A stretch of DNA of 64,000 bases. Origin: Trileptium ribeirensis (lineage: Eukaryota > Nematoda > Enoplea > Enoplida > Thoracostomopsidae). A model generated the notes under the pieces. It made no database searches. It had not been told where the DNA came from and saw only the letters and a program-made list of their open reading frames with translations. This document shows, piece after piece, positions 19,803 to 30,035 of this stretch. The first letter of the stretch is position 1, and the number at the start of each line of letters is the position of its first letter. The position numbers and the translations under genes were made by a program. The DNA is taken from positions 1-64,000 of the forward strand of contig JASANE010012417.1 of assembly GCA_030248225.1 (NCBI GenBank). Direction: 5' to 3'.

Positions 19803-20138
19803 CTAGCTCGTTACAGCTGGTTTGGCGCGGTCCAGCGAAAATATATCGTCGCGAATATTGTTATCGAGTTTTAATGTTTTCGGGTGCACGGAGATAACCC
19901 GAAACATATCTTTGTAACGAGTCCGTAGGCTGTGCTGAGGATCTTCATTACAAATCCAACCATGATTCGTTGTTGCTAAATTTCGTGGACCTTGGGGCTT
20001 TGTATGCTGAAGCTCACGGTACCGAGGAACGGCTGCGTTGACAGTTTCATGAAGGTCGGAAAAGTACTGAACTGATCGTACGATTTGACCGCCGAATTCG
20101 TTTCGTCGATGAACCGTGTTGAAGTATGGGCTGGTTTA
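19803..20138 (-). pseudogene. Ty3/Gypsy pol, integrase C-terminal fragment
   Basis: An uninterrupted frame of about 111 codons without its own ATG, bounded by stops at both ends. It reads ..NTVHRRNEFGG..., then LATTNHGWI, RTRYKDMFRVISVHPKTLKL and finally DDIFSLDRAKPAVTS. The pattern RY...FRVI..HPKTLKLD......SLDR.KPA is the usual C-terminal end of Ty3/Gypsy Pol, just after the integrase core. The upstream protease, reverse transcriptase and integrase core are absent. With the gag remnant at 20.9-22.15 kb on the same strand, it suggests one internally deleted element. Confidence 0.7.
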
Positions 20139-20388
20139 CGATAAGCTATGTGCAGGCTGAATTAGTCTTACCCGGCTGTCCAATAAACAATGCTAAAGCA
20201 CGAGCGAGCTCTACATTTTTGCTTGCAGCCGTATCTAGCTCTCTAGATAATCTGTCTAACCTAGTCTAGCTATATAGGATAGACTATAGTGTCATAGTAG
20301 CCTGATTTATGCATTTAATGTTTTTGACTTATACTATAACGGTAGAAATTCAAATTTTAACAGTTTCCGACTCGCTAAGGTTAAATTT

Positions 20389-20578
20389 GGCAGCGCGAAA
20401 TCTCAGTAAATTTCAAATTTTCGGCAAGTAAAACTCTTAATAGATCCTAAGGTAAGAAATTCTAGTTTCGGCTCGGATAAGGAAAAATTAGGCAGCGCGA
20501 AATCTCAGTAAATTTCAAATTTTCGGCAAGTAAAACTCTTAATAGATCCTAAGGTAAGAAATTCTAGTTTCGGCTCGG
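20389..20578. repeat. 102-bp tandem duplication
   Basis: GGCAGCGCGAAATCTCAGT starts at 20389 and again at 20491. The two copies are identical or nearly so over about 88 bases, so the duplication is recent. It lies between the Gypsy pol and gag pieces. Confidence 0.9.
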
Positions 20579-20939
20579 GTTTTAGCCGTTATTACGGGAG
20601 ACCCTATCGTACAAATTCATAGTCAGCGATGACTGTCATGCAAAATCACGCAGTCACAAGGCTCCTCTGGGAGTCTGTGGTGGCTAGAGAGACTGTGTGC
20701 GAAAACAATGTGTACCTCATAAAAGACTGTTGTACAACTGAGAGTCATTGTACACACAACTTAATTTGAATGCCTCATATACTGGTTCCAAGAATCAATT
20801 GTATTCGTATGACGCAGAATCGTCGATCGATGAACATCAAGATTGAACCCGCGATGTGCGGTTCAACGACTACTTGCGAACGATACCAGTAGCACAGTTT
20901 ATTAATAATCGCTGACGCTGCAAGGAATTGCAGCTCAAG

Positions 20940-22150
20940 ACTGGGTCGGCCACATCCGCAAACGAAACGCCACTCGAACCATTTTTCGCTATCATCGATC
21001 CTATCGAACTATGCGATAGCCGTGATTTTGAATGAAGTGTCGCTGCCAGCTGCTTGATTGACGCGGATGTGGATGGGACGAGCTAATGATTTATCGGGGT
21101 ATAAAAGCTGTCACAAACTACGGTCACTACCAGTGTGGATCCATTTGTTCCTGCACCGACACGAATGGCATTCACTCTGATGATTGCAGCTTTGGCAACG
21201 TGGGCGGATAGTTTCCCAGTTGCTTCCGACAGCTCCAGGTACATGATTGCCAAAAATAGCGCGCTTGTTCGCTAAACCGATAGCAGTTGTAGCATATTGT
21301 TGTAGCACGGGAATTGCCATTGTCCAACTCGCGAAAATCGTTGTTGACGATAATTGCAACGACTGTATCATCGATTGTGGCGATTGTAACGGTTGCAACC
21401 GTGATTGCTGTGATTGTCTCATATTGATTCGCGGCCTTGCGAAACGACAAGTATCTGTGCTTTGTCGTACATCTCGTTGAAACAACGAACCAAATATTGT
21501 TGCAAATCTTGTTGAGCCACTGTTTTGCAAGACATTGCTGTTGGACGGATTTGTTAAGTAATATGACCCGTCATGTCCGCTAGTTTATCGCTTGATGCAT
21601 CAGCGAAAGGTACTAGCACGTTTTGAACAGACTCTGACAGCATTACCGGAATACGAACTCGCCATAGGGCTGCACTTTTGGTAGCAAGACGTTTAAGATG
21701 TCGCTAGCGGCTTACGGTCAGCCTGTTATTGCTCTAGGTCCTGTTGCAGTTTGCATTCATCGTTGACGGCGAGTAAGTTATATGGGTTAGTTTGATGTCG
21801 TCGGACGATTGAGTCATGATGGCTCCGATTTTTCAACGCACCGACATCGGGTCGGCGCCAGTACTGCTGTTGAGTTTGGTTTGTTCGGATAAATTGTCCA
21901 TCATACGATCGATGCATAGAAAGTGGGGCACGGTATCTTTTCCGACTTCGAGCGACTTTGAAGATACATCGGGTTGCACATGCGACGGTTGCGGCACCGG
22001 TTGGCGCGGCAGTTGTTGCTTTTACACTTTGATTTTCAAATCTTTCCAAAAGATGTTGGCCGTTTTCACCGGTACGTTGAAATTTGTTTGTGAATTTTGC
22101 CTTGTGGGGATTTATGGATCGCGAGAGGTTATTACATAGCTAGGCACTAG
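20940..22150 (-). pseudogene. Ty3/Gypsy-like gag remnant
   Basis: Minus-strand frames show Gag-like features broken by stops and frameshifts: a Gln/Pro/Ser/Thr-rich region, LATKSAALWRVRIPVMLSES, then QQDLQQYLVRCFNEMYDKAQ. A degenerate zinc knuckle, ICYNCYRFSEQARYFW, near 21290 keeps C-x2-C but has lost the His and last Cys. Reading frame changes at least twice. Assignment rests on the knuckle and on the pol fragment downstream on the same strand. Confidence 0.45.
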
Positions 22151-23134
22151 ATGCTGTTTTAACTCAAGTTTTGCTAATTGTTTTTCGGTGTAATTGGTGC
22201 TCGTTGTCTGGGATCTTCTAGGCAACCCAGGGGTTCCCGGGATTAAAATCCAAATTTTTATAGTATTTTTACTAAATACTCTATTGTATGTTTCCTGCAA
22301 ATGTTTAATTGGTCAAAATTTTAAAACGTTAAAACTTCCTTTGTATTCCCTAATTTGCATATTTCGCTTTTAATTTATGTATTAGCTATATACAGTTAGT
22401 TCAATTTTCCTTTTCATAATCAGATCTCGTGAAAAGCGGTAACTTCCTGTAGGAGCTCTAATCATATTGATTTCCGCTGTTTTCTGTTTTATATAATCGG
22501 CTACTTAGCTAATTTCGTTGTTTATGCTTTATGTTTTATAATGGCTTGTATTACCGGCATCGGGTCAGCGTGTGTTGGTTGTTAAGGTCTATTGGCAGCA
22601 GAATGCTGAGTTCTCTGAGCAAAGAATCTAACGAGTGCAGCGGAGTATCTTGCTTATACGCAACGGATTGCGTGTGTTACGTGCTTACTATATTTGCTTG
22701 GTGATTATATCGTTAAGAAGGAACATAAACTCAGCCCTTCGACCAGCTAATCAGAATCTCAGGAACGTCTATACATGGATTCTCGGATTCGCGAAGGTTT
22801 ACCTTGTTATTGACTCTTAGAGCGCAAAGAATGCGCAGTACGTATTATGTTGTCTGGACTATGATAGAGGAGAGTGCAGAAAGGTGCGACGTAATTGAGT
22901 ATGTAAGGACAGCGGTACAAATAAGTAACCCTAATCCCATTATTATTTTAATTAGTAATAGTATTTTCTTATAAAATCGAGTTAACGATTGGTAATAAAA
23001 ATAGTAGGAGCGATAGCATAGTATAACGTTAGGGTTAGTAATATCTTAAAATATTTTGGCCCCGTGGAGACGAGTGAGCTACACCCCGGGCGAGAGCGAA
23101 GGTGGGACTCAAATAAATTGTAGTACTACAGCGT
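22151..23134. other. Unassigned; possible 5' flank of the Gypsy remnant
   Basis: A minus-strand frame at 22112-22300 could be the start of gag. The stretch up to 23134 has no coding signal; 23060-23110 is GC-rich. No LTR pair was identified. Confidence 0.35.
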
Positions 23135-24333
23135 CAACAACAACAACAACAATATTTTTATTTAAAAATGTACACATATATAGCATACAGTAATTAAATA
23201 AACAAAATAAATCAGATAGGGTTTAATCCTCTTATATCTGATTGTAGGTTTCTATTGTAATGCAAAAATTGTTCCAGGTTAACTTTTTTCAGAAGGGTTC
23301 TGAATGATTTAGTATTCGGCGATTGAATTAACGGCTTACCATCAACGTACTCAGGTAATGAGTTCCATGCATCAATAACGCGGACAGAAAAAGAGTGTTT
23401 TAATATATTTGTTTTAAATTTCCTTTTTATCAATTTTTTTGAATGACCTCTAGTTCGGACAACGTCAGAAACAACAAATGATCGCTGACAGGCATCAACA
23501 TTATTGTACAGACATTTATATACCATAACAAGATCAAAGTGCAAACGACGTAATTCCAATGGTTCGAGGCTAAACTTTTGTAATCTATCGAAGTAGGGTG
23601 CATAAGCCCATTTATTCTTTTCGTATAGACGGCGTGTAAAGTACCGCTGAACGCGTTCTATCAAATCAATATCGCCTAGGTAACACGGAGACCACACCTG
23701 TGAGGCATATTCCAAATGAGGTCTTACATAAGTGATATAGGCGCATAGAAGAGTATCCGGGTCTGAGGTAAGAAAACAACGAAATAAAATATTTATAACT
23801 TTATACGCTTTAGAAGCGATCATAGCGCAATGAGAATTAGTTTTCATCGTCTTATCAACGATAATTCCTAAGTCTTTGCATTGGTTCACTAATGAAATTG
23901 GTTGACCACTCAAGGAGTAGTCCACATTAGTTTGAGGCTGTCCTAAACGTAACAGGTTACATTTAGGGGACGAGATAGGGAGTTGCCATTTACGTGACCA
24001 CTCCTCAATCGAGTCCAGAGCACTTTGTAGCGCATCAGTTTGAAAAGACTGGTTGAGTGGAGAATAATGAACATACAATTTGACATCATCGGCAAATATT
24101 TTACAAGTCACATCAGACAATTCGTTAACAATGTCATTTATATACAATAAGAACAAGGTAGGTCCCAGTACACTCCCTTGGGGTACTCCAGATGTTACAT
24201 CAAGATAAGGTGAAAAAGCACTGTTCACTTTGACCCGAAATTTTCTACGAGTTACAAAAGATCTAAGCCATGATTTCAAGTGATTTTTTATTCCAAATGA
24301 TGTTAACTTATCAATTAATTTACTATGAGAAAC
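23135..24333 (-). mobile_element. 5'-truncated CR1/L2-like LINE
   Basis: On the minus strand the element starts abruptly inside the reverse transcriptase (VSHSKLIDKLTSFGIKNHLK at 24333) and ends with a (TTG)n tail, seen as CAACAACAA at 23135-23152. The abrupt 5' end and short-repeat tail are typical of target-primed LINE insertions. The 3' UTR after the stop at 23212 is short and AT-rich. Confidence 0.9.
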
Positions 24334-24378
24334 TATGAGATTTGAAATATAGAATAGATGAAAGATCCTATTACACAA
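23212..24378 (-). pseudogene. LINE reverse transcriptase, 5'-truncated ORF2
   Basis: A 388-codon open frame. The first ~15 codons belong to the flank; homology starts near residue 16. Motif B reads SGVPQGSVLGPTLFLLYIND and motif C reads KIFADDVKLY, with both catalytic Asp. Then comes the thumb (CKDLGIIVDKTM..., RPHLEYASQVWSP, ERVQRYFTRRLYEKN) and the conserved C-terminal SLEPLELRRL segment. Motif A and the endonuclease are missing through 5' truncation. The frame has no internal stop, so the insertion is comparatively young. RNA-templated DNA synthesis is the family role; this copy cannot be active. Confidence 0.9.
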
Positions 24379-25637
24379 AAATAATGGGTTAACAAGTTGT
24401 TAATAACCTGAGCAGATCAGAAAGGGCACAGAACCACTTACAACTGATCACATTTACAAGGTAATTAACTCAGCACTTTGCGTTATTTGACGTAGCGTAT
24501 GCTCAATATCTTTTATCTCCAATAACGTCATAGTCCGCAAATGTCAATACCTATTTTTATCCTTTCAGTGCGTTAGCATATCGCTAAGCATTGTGACTTC
24601 TCCGTCCAGCCATATGCAATCTAAAACAGCCCCTCTAGATGTGAATTGCTCAATTTATTTACAACTCAGATAATATCAGTCACATGAAAATTTGTCGCCA
24701 AGCAATTATTCATTCAAAGACGTCTAACAACTTTCGTAAAATGATACAAAACTCCAACGAATAGTGATGTAACTTAAATATTTCTGAATAAATCTTCTAC
24801 TTCTCAATTAAAATAGTTCGCAGCAGTCTTCAATCAAATATATAAACTCACTGTCAAACTTGTTTAGAACAAATTTAGACATTTTGATCGACTAACCTGA
24901 GTTGATAAAAATATTAATTATATATAGAGGAAATAGATTACTCATAAAAGATTTATCATGTCTGTGAACATGTTTTCGCAAATAACAAACAAAAATGTTT
25001 ATTAAACAAAATTAACGGCAACAACGTGCATGCCTTTAACCAATCTTGTGAAAAGTGACACTGTCATTTGGGCGATACATACAAGCGATACCCGACAATC
25101 ATAAAATAAACAAAAAATCAGTAAGAGATTGCTCCACTAACGATTGATTTCTAAATCAAGAGAAGTTAGAATTATAATACAATTTATACATTACAACACA
25201 GTAAACACCATCAATAACTATCTATAGTAAGATAGTACATTTCGAAAGTGATAGAGAACCTGCTTATAGAAATGTGTACCCAGGGCGACCTTTAATATAT
25301 TTGTTAATTTTAACCATTCTTCGTCCGCCATTTAGCGTTCACCTAATTAACCTCTGTTGTCTACATTAAACCCTCAGTTACCGGTCGTTCGATATCAAAT
25401 AATCGTGCGGTGGTACAGTGCAATAGCAACAAGCTGAGTATAAAGAATTGTTAGGAAAGTAAGACGAAATGGTCAACAAAACGAACGATATGACAATGAA
25501 AATTTATTTTGTTCAAAAATGCTACTCTTACATGATTCCCATATTTGTTACGTGCAGTTTTATGTACAGCGGCTAATTGCTATTACCATTATCGTTTCAA
25601 ACCTATGATCGGTTGTATTCAATTCAAATTTTATTCA
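24334..25637. other. Unassigned AT-rich sequence
   Basis: No frame of note; nothing repeated elsewhere in the window was noticed. Confidence 0.5.
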
Positions 25638-25735
25638 GTTCCTATGGTACATACGAGACTTTGCATTTGCTGCAATGTTCTGCTTCTGAAACGCGTTCAT
25701 ACGACTCGCGAATGAGAAATCATTAAGTGTATGGC
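25638..25735 (+). repeat. Dispersed ~100-bp repeat, copy 1
   Basis: The core CCTATGGTACATACGAGACT...GCTTCTGAAACGCGTTC..ACGACTC recurs at 33875-33972 and 53840-53938 in the same orientation. Probably a fragment of a SINE or other transposon; no ends defined. Confidence 0.8.
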
Positions 25736-26534
25736 TCGATGTATGTGGCTCGATACCCTTCCTGATCTTATCTGTTTGTTTACCACATGTCAGTCTATTA
25801 TTTTTGTGTCACATGATCTCTCATCTGGTTTATATTTCACATGACAGTGTGAATACGGGCAATGCGTAACAGTTCTTTGTAATAAAGCTGGCTTGACCAG
25901 TAATAAGCCGTGTTGTTGTAAAAGTGGACATTACAAAGTTCAGCATATTAGGCAGTAAAATTTCAAGCTCTAATTGTTGTTTGCACGGCATAAATTGTGT
26001 CTCCGGTGCTAGATAAAGTAAAATTCGACCAGTTTCTGGATTGCGACTAAAATTTTTTTATTTATTAACAATATACACCACTTAGAGAGATTTGTTTAGA
26101 TAAATAAATGTTACTCAATTTTTGTTATAAAGATTGTTTTTACTTTAGACTATTTTGTAAATTAGTTGTGGGGCTATATTTTTAAAAATATCCTGGTTTG
26201 TTTACTCTTTATCTGTGTCAGATTTTTGCCTGCATCATCAGTATATAATTCAACCACTGCGTGGATACGGTCAGTGTGGTGTGAGGCATGCATAACACTG
26301 CCTCATAATCTGGTTTGTCCGGTAGATTAACGTAACGACTGTTTTTCTTTATTACGCAGATACTCAGGCATGCAAATCGCAATTTCATTTCAACAACAGA
26401 AACAAAATTCTATTATACTCTATAATGCCAGAATTGGGAAATATTTGACAAATTCTAGCCGGTGCCAAGCATTCAACCCGAACTGTACTATTGCAAGCGG
26501 CGTCCGCAAGCTTCTGAGTCATAGATGCACATAA
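25736..26534. other. Unassigned sequence
   Basis: No coding signal. One imperfect hairpin around 26275-26310 (GAGGCATGC...GCCTC). Confidence 0.45.
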
Positions 26535-27115
26535 AGGGAAGGGTTACCATCTGGGCTCCGTCCCTTTAGGTCCCGGCTTTCCCCTGACAGGTTACCCGAT
26601 CTCCCTGGAGCCATCGCAGGCGCCGTACCCACACCTGCTTTTGCGGCATCCAAAAAGGCTCAAGGTGTCCTCCCTGGGACCCGGCTACCTCCTGGTACCA
26701 AGGGCGCCCGTAGAAATTTTTCCAGCGGGGGGCATGACATATCGCTACCTTTCGGTCATGTGGTTACGAAACTAGCCGTGAAGAAATTCAACATTAGAAA
26801 ATGTACGTGTATAACAGACAAGAACCGCTAACCTTACTGCTTAAACAAAAATTGTAGTCTTCTTCGGTCACTCGCGAAAATGTCTACCACTTTTTGCATG
26901 AAATCAGGTTTCTTCGAATTTATCCGTTTTCTGTGAACGCTCAGCATGCATATCGCCGTGTCACCGGTCACCCTATCACCAACCAGACATGAATAGCATG
27001 CAGATAAATCATTTGATGAAAACTTATTTTCCAGAGGGGGGCAAGTGCCCCCCCTTGCCCCCCCTTGCGGGCGCCCATGCCTGGTACCACACTTATAGCA
27101 GTTTCGTGATCTAGT
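26535..27115. repeat. GC-rich repeat split by a hAT MITE
   Basis: A GC-rich, transposon-like sequence (26535-26698) continues after the insertion at 27080 (CCTGGTACCACACTTATAGC). Removing the inserted element restores continuity across CCTGGTAC. Identity of the host repeat is unknown; only one copy is seen in this window. Confidence 0.55.
26699..27079. mobile_element. Non-autonomous hAT-type MITE (381 bp)
   Basis: Twelve-base terminal inverted repeats CAAGGGCGCCCG (left) and CGGGCGCCCATG (right). They are flanked by a perfect 8-bp direct repeat CCTGGTAC at 26691-26698 and 27080-27087. An 8-bp duplication with CA.GGGCGCCCG-type ends is typical of hAT elements. There is no transposase frame. 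The subterminal region is rich in G/C runs (27037-27068). Confidence 0.9.
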
Positions 27116-27164
27116 CGTCGTCGAACCCTATTTATTTCACAAAATTGCCATTGACAAGTACTTC

Positions 27165-27262
27165 TTACACGTTACTACTTATATGTTTATTAAAGTCCAA
27201 TTTGAAGTCTAGAGTCACACCAAGTATTTTAGGAGTCGACGATGGGTGAATTACAGCTGCAC
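27165..27262 (-). pseudogene. LINE reverse transcriptase fragment (thumb)
   Basis: The minus frame contains IHPSSTPKILGVTLDFKLDF followed by NKHIS. This matches the K.LGVTLD..L.F..HI segment just after the reverse transcriptase palm in Jockey/CR1-type elements. Only ~30 codons survive. Confidence 0.65.
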
Positions 27263-28156
27263 AAATGATATTATTGCATAAGCACCCCCAAACCACATAA
27301 AATACTGATCTTTCAAACAACTTTTGAAACAATTCTGATTGTAATTGATAGATGCGCATTGTTAGTTTCGACTCTTTGAGTCTTGCAATCAGCGTTAATT
27401 CATTCTAAACCTTAGAATACATTCATCACTGGTGAAGTAAGTTTAGTGTGGTGGGGAACACCAGTTTAAGTGTCTACCAAAACAAAATGACTGAAATTTG
27501 ATCGGTATTGTATTATACAATTGATACAACAATGAAATCGATACAGTCGCCTAGGATTACACGGTAAGGGTGAATTTAAGTATTAAAATGATTGATGATC
27601 TGTCGCTAATTAAAGTTTAAAATATATTATCTATCAACTAAACTACTAAACCACTCACTTAGCAAGTAATGATTGAGTAGCCAGCCACCTGATTTGTCAT
27701 TAAATTCTGTAATGAAAACGAATGATATCCAGCAAACAATTTTGGCAGTGAATAATTACACGGACAACACTTAGCAAACTTGTAACACTGTCATTAAAAA
27801 AGGATTCAAACCAATGAATGTCTAGAACTCATGCTGACTAAAAGTATTGCCTGTGTGACTAGCAGTGTTGAAGCAAAAGAAGAACATGATTCATTCTTCA
27901 AATTATGGCTGTCTCAGTTTCTTAATAGGGACCTACAACTTTGATTGCCTCAGCTCTAGCTAGGCCAGGCCAGCCAGTCTTCTATTTTATATTGAACAAG
28001 CCTAATTCTACGGGTGAAGCAAGTCGATTTCAACTGGCGCAAATTTATTTATGCTTATAAACTATTCCATTTCAATTTGTACAGCCTTTCTCTAAGCGAA
28101 AAATTAGAGAAAATATCTGAATTAAAACAATTCATACTCCGTGGAAATATATTCAA
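27263..28156. other. Unassigned AT-rich sequence
   Basis: No frames or repeats of note. Confidence 0.5.
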
Positions 28157-28462
28157 TTAAATATTCCTACTACAGTTGTTGGTTACAATGAAAATCCACT
28201 CCGCGGTGAATGGATATGCGATTGTTATTTTTCTACATTTTAATGTGAGGGACGAACACAATTGTGGAGAGACCCCCTCCTCGTAACCCCTGGACGTTCC
28301 AGTCCACTCACTTTTGAGTTGCGTGCTGCTCCACAGGCGACTAATCACGACTACATTCAGACAGATAGTGTAATGTGCCGTGTAACTCTCACATCGTAAC
28401 TGTTGATCATGATCCGTCTCCACACAACCATTCAAGTAGCGAATGATATAGTAATCCGTCAT
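28157..28462 (-). CDS. Unrecognised ORF, possible first exon
   Basis: A 101-codon frame from ATG (28462), less AT-rich than its flanks. A good splice donor (AAAA|GTGAGTG) lies on the same strand at about 28311, after codon ~50, so only the first half might be exonic. It has six or more Cys, but no motif, signal peptide or family I recognise. No downstream exon could be identified. A chance frame is equally possible. Confidence 0.2.
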   Translation of the reverse strand: MTDYYIIRYLNGCVETDHDQQLRCESYTAHYTICLNVVVISRLWSSTQLKSEWTGTSRGYEEGVSPQLCSSLTLKCRKITIAYPFTAEWIFIVTNNCSRNI

Positions 28463-29029
28463 GTTCCGACAAACAGGAAAATCCGAGTTTCCGCTATATT
28501 AGTGCCTTCAGTAACACAGTTTCCCAAAGAGAAGCGACTGCAAAATGAATAAAAATACAGAGACTCATAGGCCATGTTCGTGTTTGCAAAGTCGTACCAG
28601 TTATTACTGTTATACATATTCAGAGGTTAGCGTTTAACACCCAGTTTTTGCTTCACTTACTTGTAACATAAGTGTAAAATTGAATTTAAAATGTGATTTT
28701 CTTTCAACTTGACCCAGAATGTGAAGATAAATCCGGTAAACTTATTTGTTTGTATAATACACTTTCCAGCCAATAATTTTAATGAAGTCGCATGCGTTCA
28801 GTAGGAAAGGAACTACTTATTAACGGACAGTAAAATGACTTTAAGTTTCTAAATAGCTGATATGTCTACATGTTTCACCAAATACTTAACCTAGAGTGCA
28901 GTAATGTACTTAGAAAAGTTTTCATAAGTTTTCACCGATTACAAAAACGTTATTATTACAATGCAAATGACATCAATTCTACATTAGCAATTAGGCCACA
29001 AACGATTTATCAACACATTGAAAGCTAGA
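28463..29029. other. Unassigned sequence
   Basis: Nothing identified. Confidence 0.5.
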
Positions 29030-29616
29030 ATCGTCAAGTCCCGAAATGGGTCTATTACACAACAGGTACTAACGGGGTATCGGTGCTTCTTGTTAGTTCA
29101 AAATTTTGTGTCAATTGCTCATTTCACGTCGACCAGAAATTGTGTGGCTGTGCTTTATGCAGCTATGAGGTACTTTAATTAGTGCTTTAGGTGCTTGTGT
29201 TATCAGAGTTAATATAAACGTCGACCCCAATAAACTAAAACTGTAACAATTACAACTCTCGAGATGGGTCTATTCACAACCGGTACTAACGGGGTATCGG
29301 TGCTTATCGTTAGTTCAAAATTTGCGTAATCACTCATTTCATGTGAACCAGGAAAACAAAATGCCTTAGGCAGCTTTGGGGTACTTTAAATAGCTCCGAC
29401 TGTACTTGTGTTATTAGAATTAATTAATGGAATATATAAGCTTGGGGACATAAATTAGATGCCAGCGAGTGTACCCACCTCTTTGCTGTTATATTTAGGG
29501 TACTTCAAATAGCTCCGACTGTACTTGTGTTATTAGAATTAATTAATGGAATATATAAGCTTGGGGACATAAATTAGATGCCTGCGAGTGTACCCACCTC
29601 TTTGCTGTTATATTCA
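29030..29616. repeat. Two-level tandem duplication (218 bp and 119 bp)
   Basis: An older, diverged repeat (ATGGGTCTATT.CACAAC.GG..., starts at 29046 and 29264; shift 218) is followed by a younger 119-bp duplication (GGGTACTT.AAATAGCTCCG, starts at 29379 and 29498), nearly identical between copies. The younger unit includes ATATATAAGCTTGGGG, a TATA-like string. Confidence 0.85.
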
Positions 29617-29979
29617 TTAGTTTGCTGTACAGCAGTTCTATAAATTATATCGATTAAATGTATAAAATGTATTTTATATATTTTGGCCGGTAATCTTGAT
29701 TGGCATTGTTGCTTTCGTTGAAGCTTACAGTCAGTAGCTTTTAAGCAGTACAATCTTTGATGTCGTCCGCCTATGATATCATATGTCTTAGTTTAATGAA
29801 CGACTTAATCTTCTTCCATTACATACTTTTTACGACCCGTATGTATCGCACACTTTCTATAAAACTAAAAATTCTCATGCACAATTAGCGAAAACAACAA
29901 CGTTAATGTTTATCACAAAATACATGTCAAATACGATATGATTGAAATTTTAACCATAAAATTATGCTTTTGCTTAATG

Positions 29980-30035
29980 TTGTAAGCGCTTTTGTAACGC
30001 CTCGGCGAAAAGGACGCTATATAAATGATGTCTGT
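29980..30035 (+). repeat. Short retroelement 3'-tail fragment, copy 1
   Basis: GTAACGCCTCGGCGAAAAGG followed by .CGCTATATAAATG. A similar string (TGCAACGCTTTGGCGAAAAG, then GGCTCTATATAAATG) is at 47325-47370. Tails of this GCGCTATATAAAT type end many L2/CR1-related elements and SINEs in animals (established knowledge, from memory). Confidence 0.5.

Noticed and set aside
21247..21480. Cys-rich ORF on the plus strand (CNDCIIDCGDCNGC)
   Set aside because: Antisense to the Gypsy gag remnant; arises from its repeated CAATCGCCAC-like codons.
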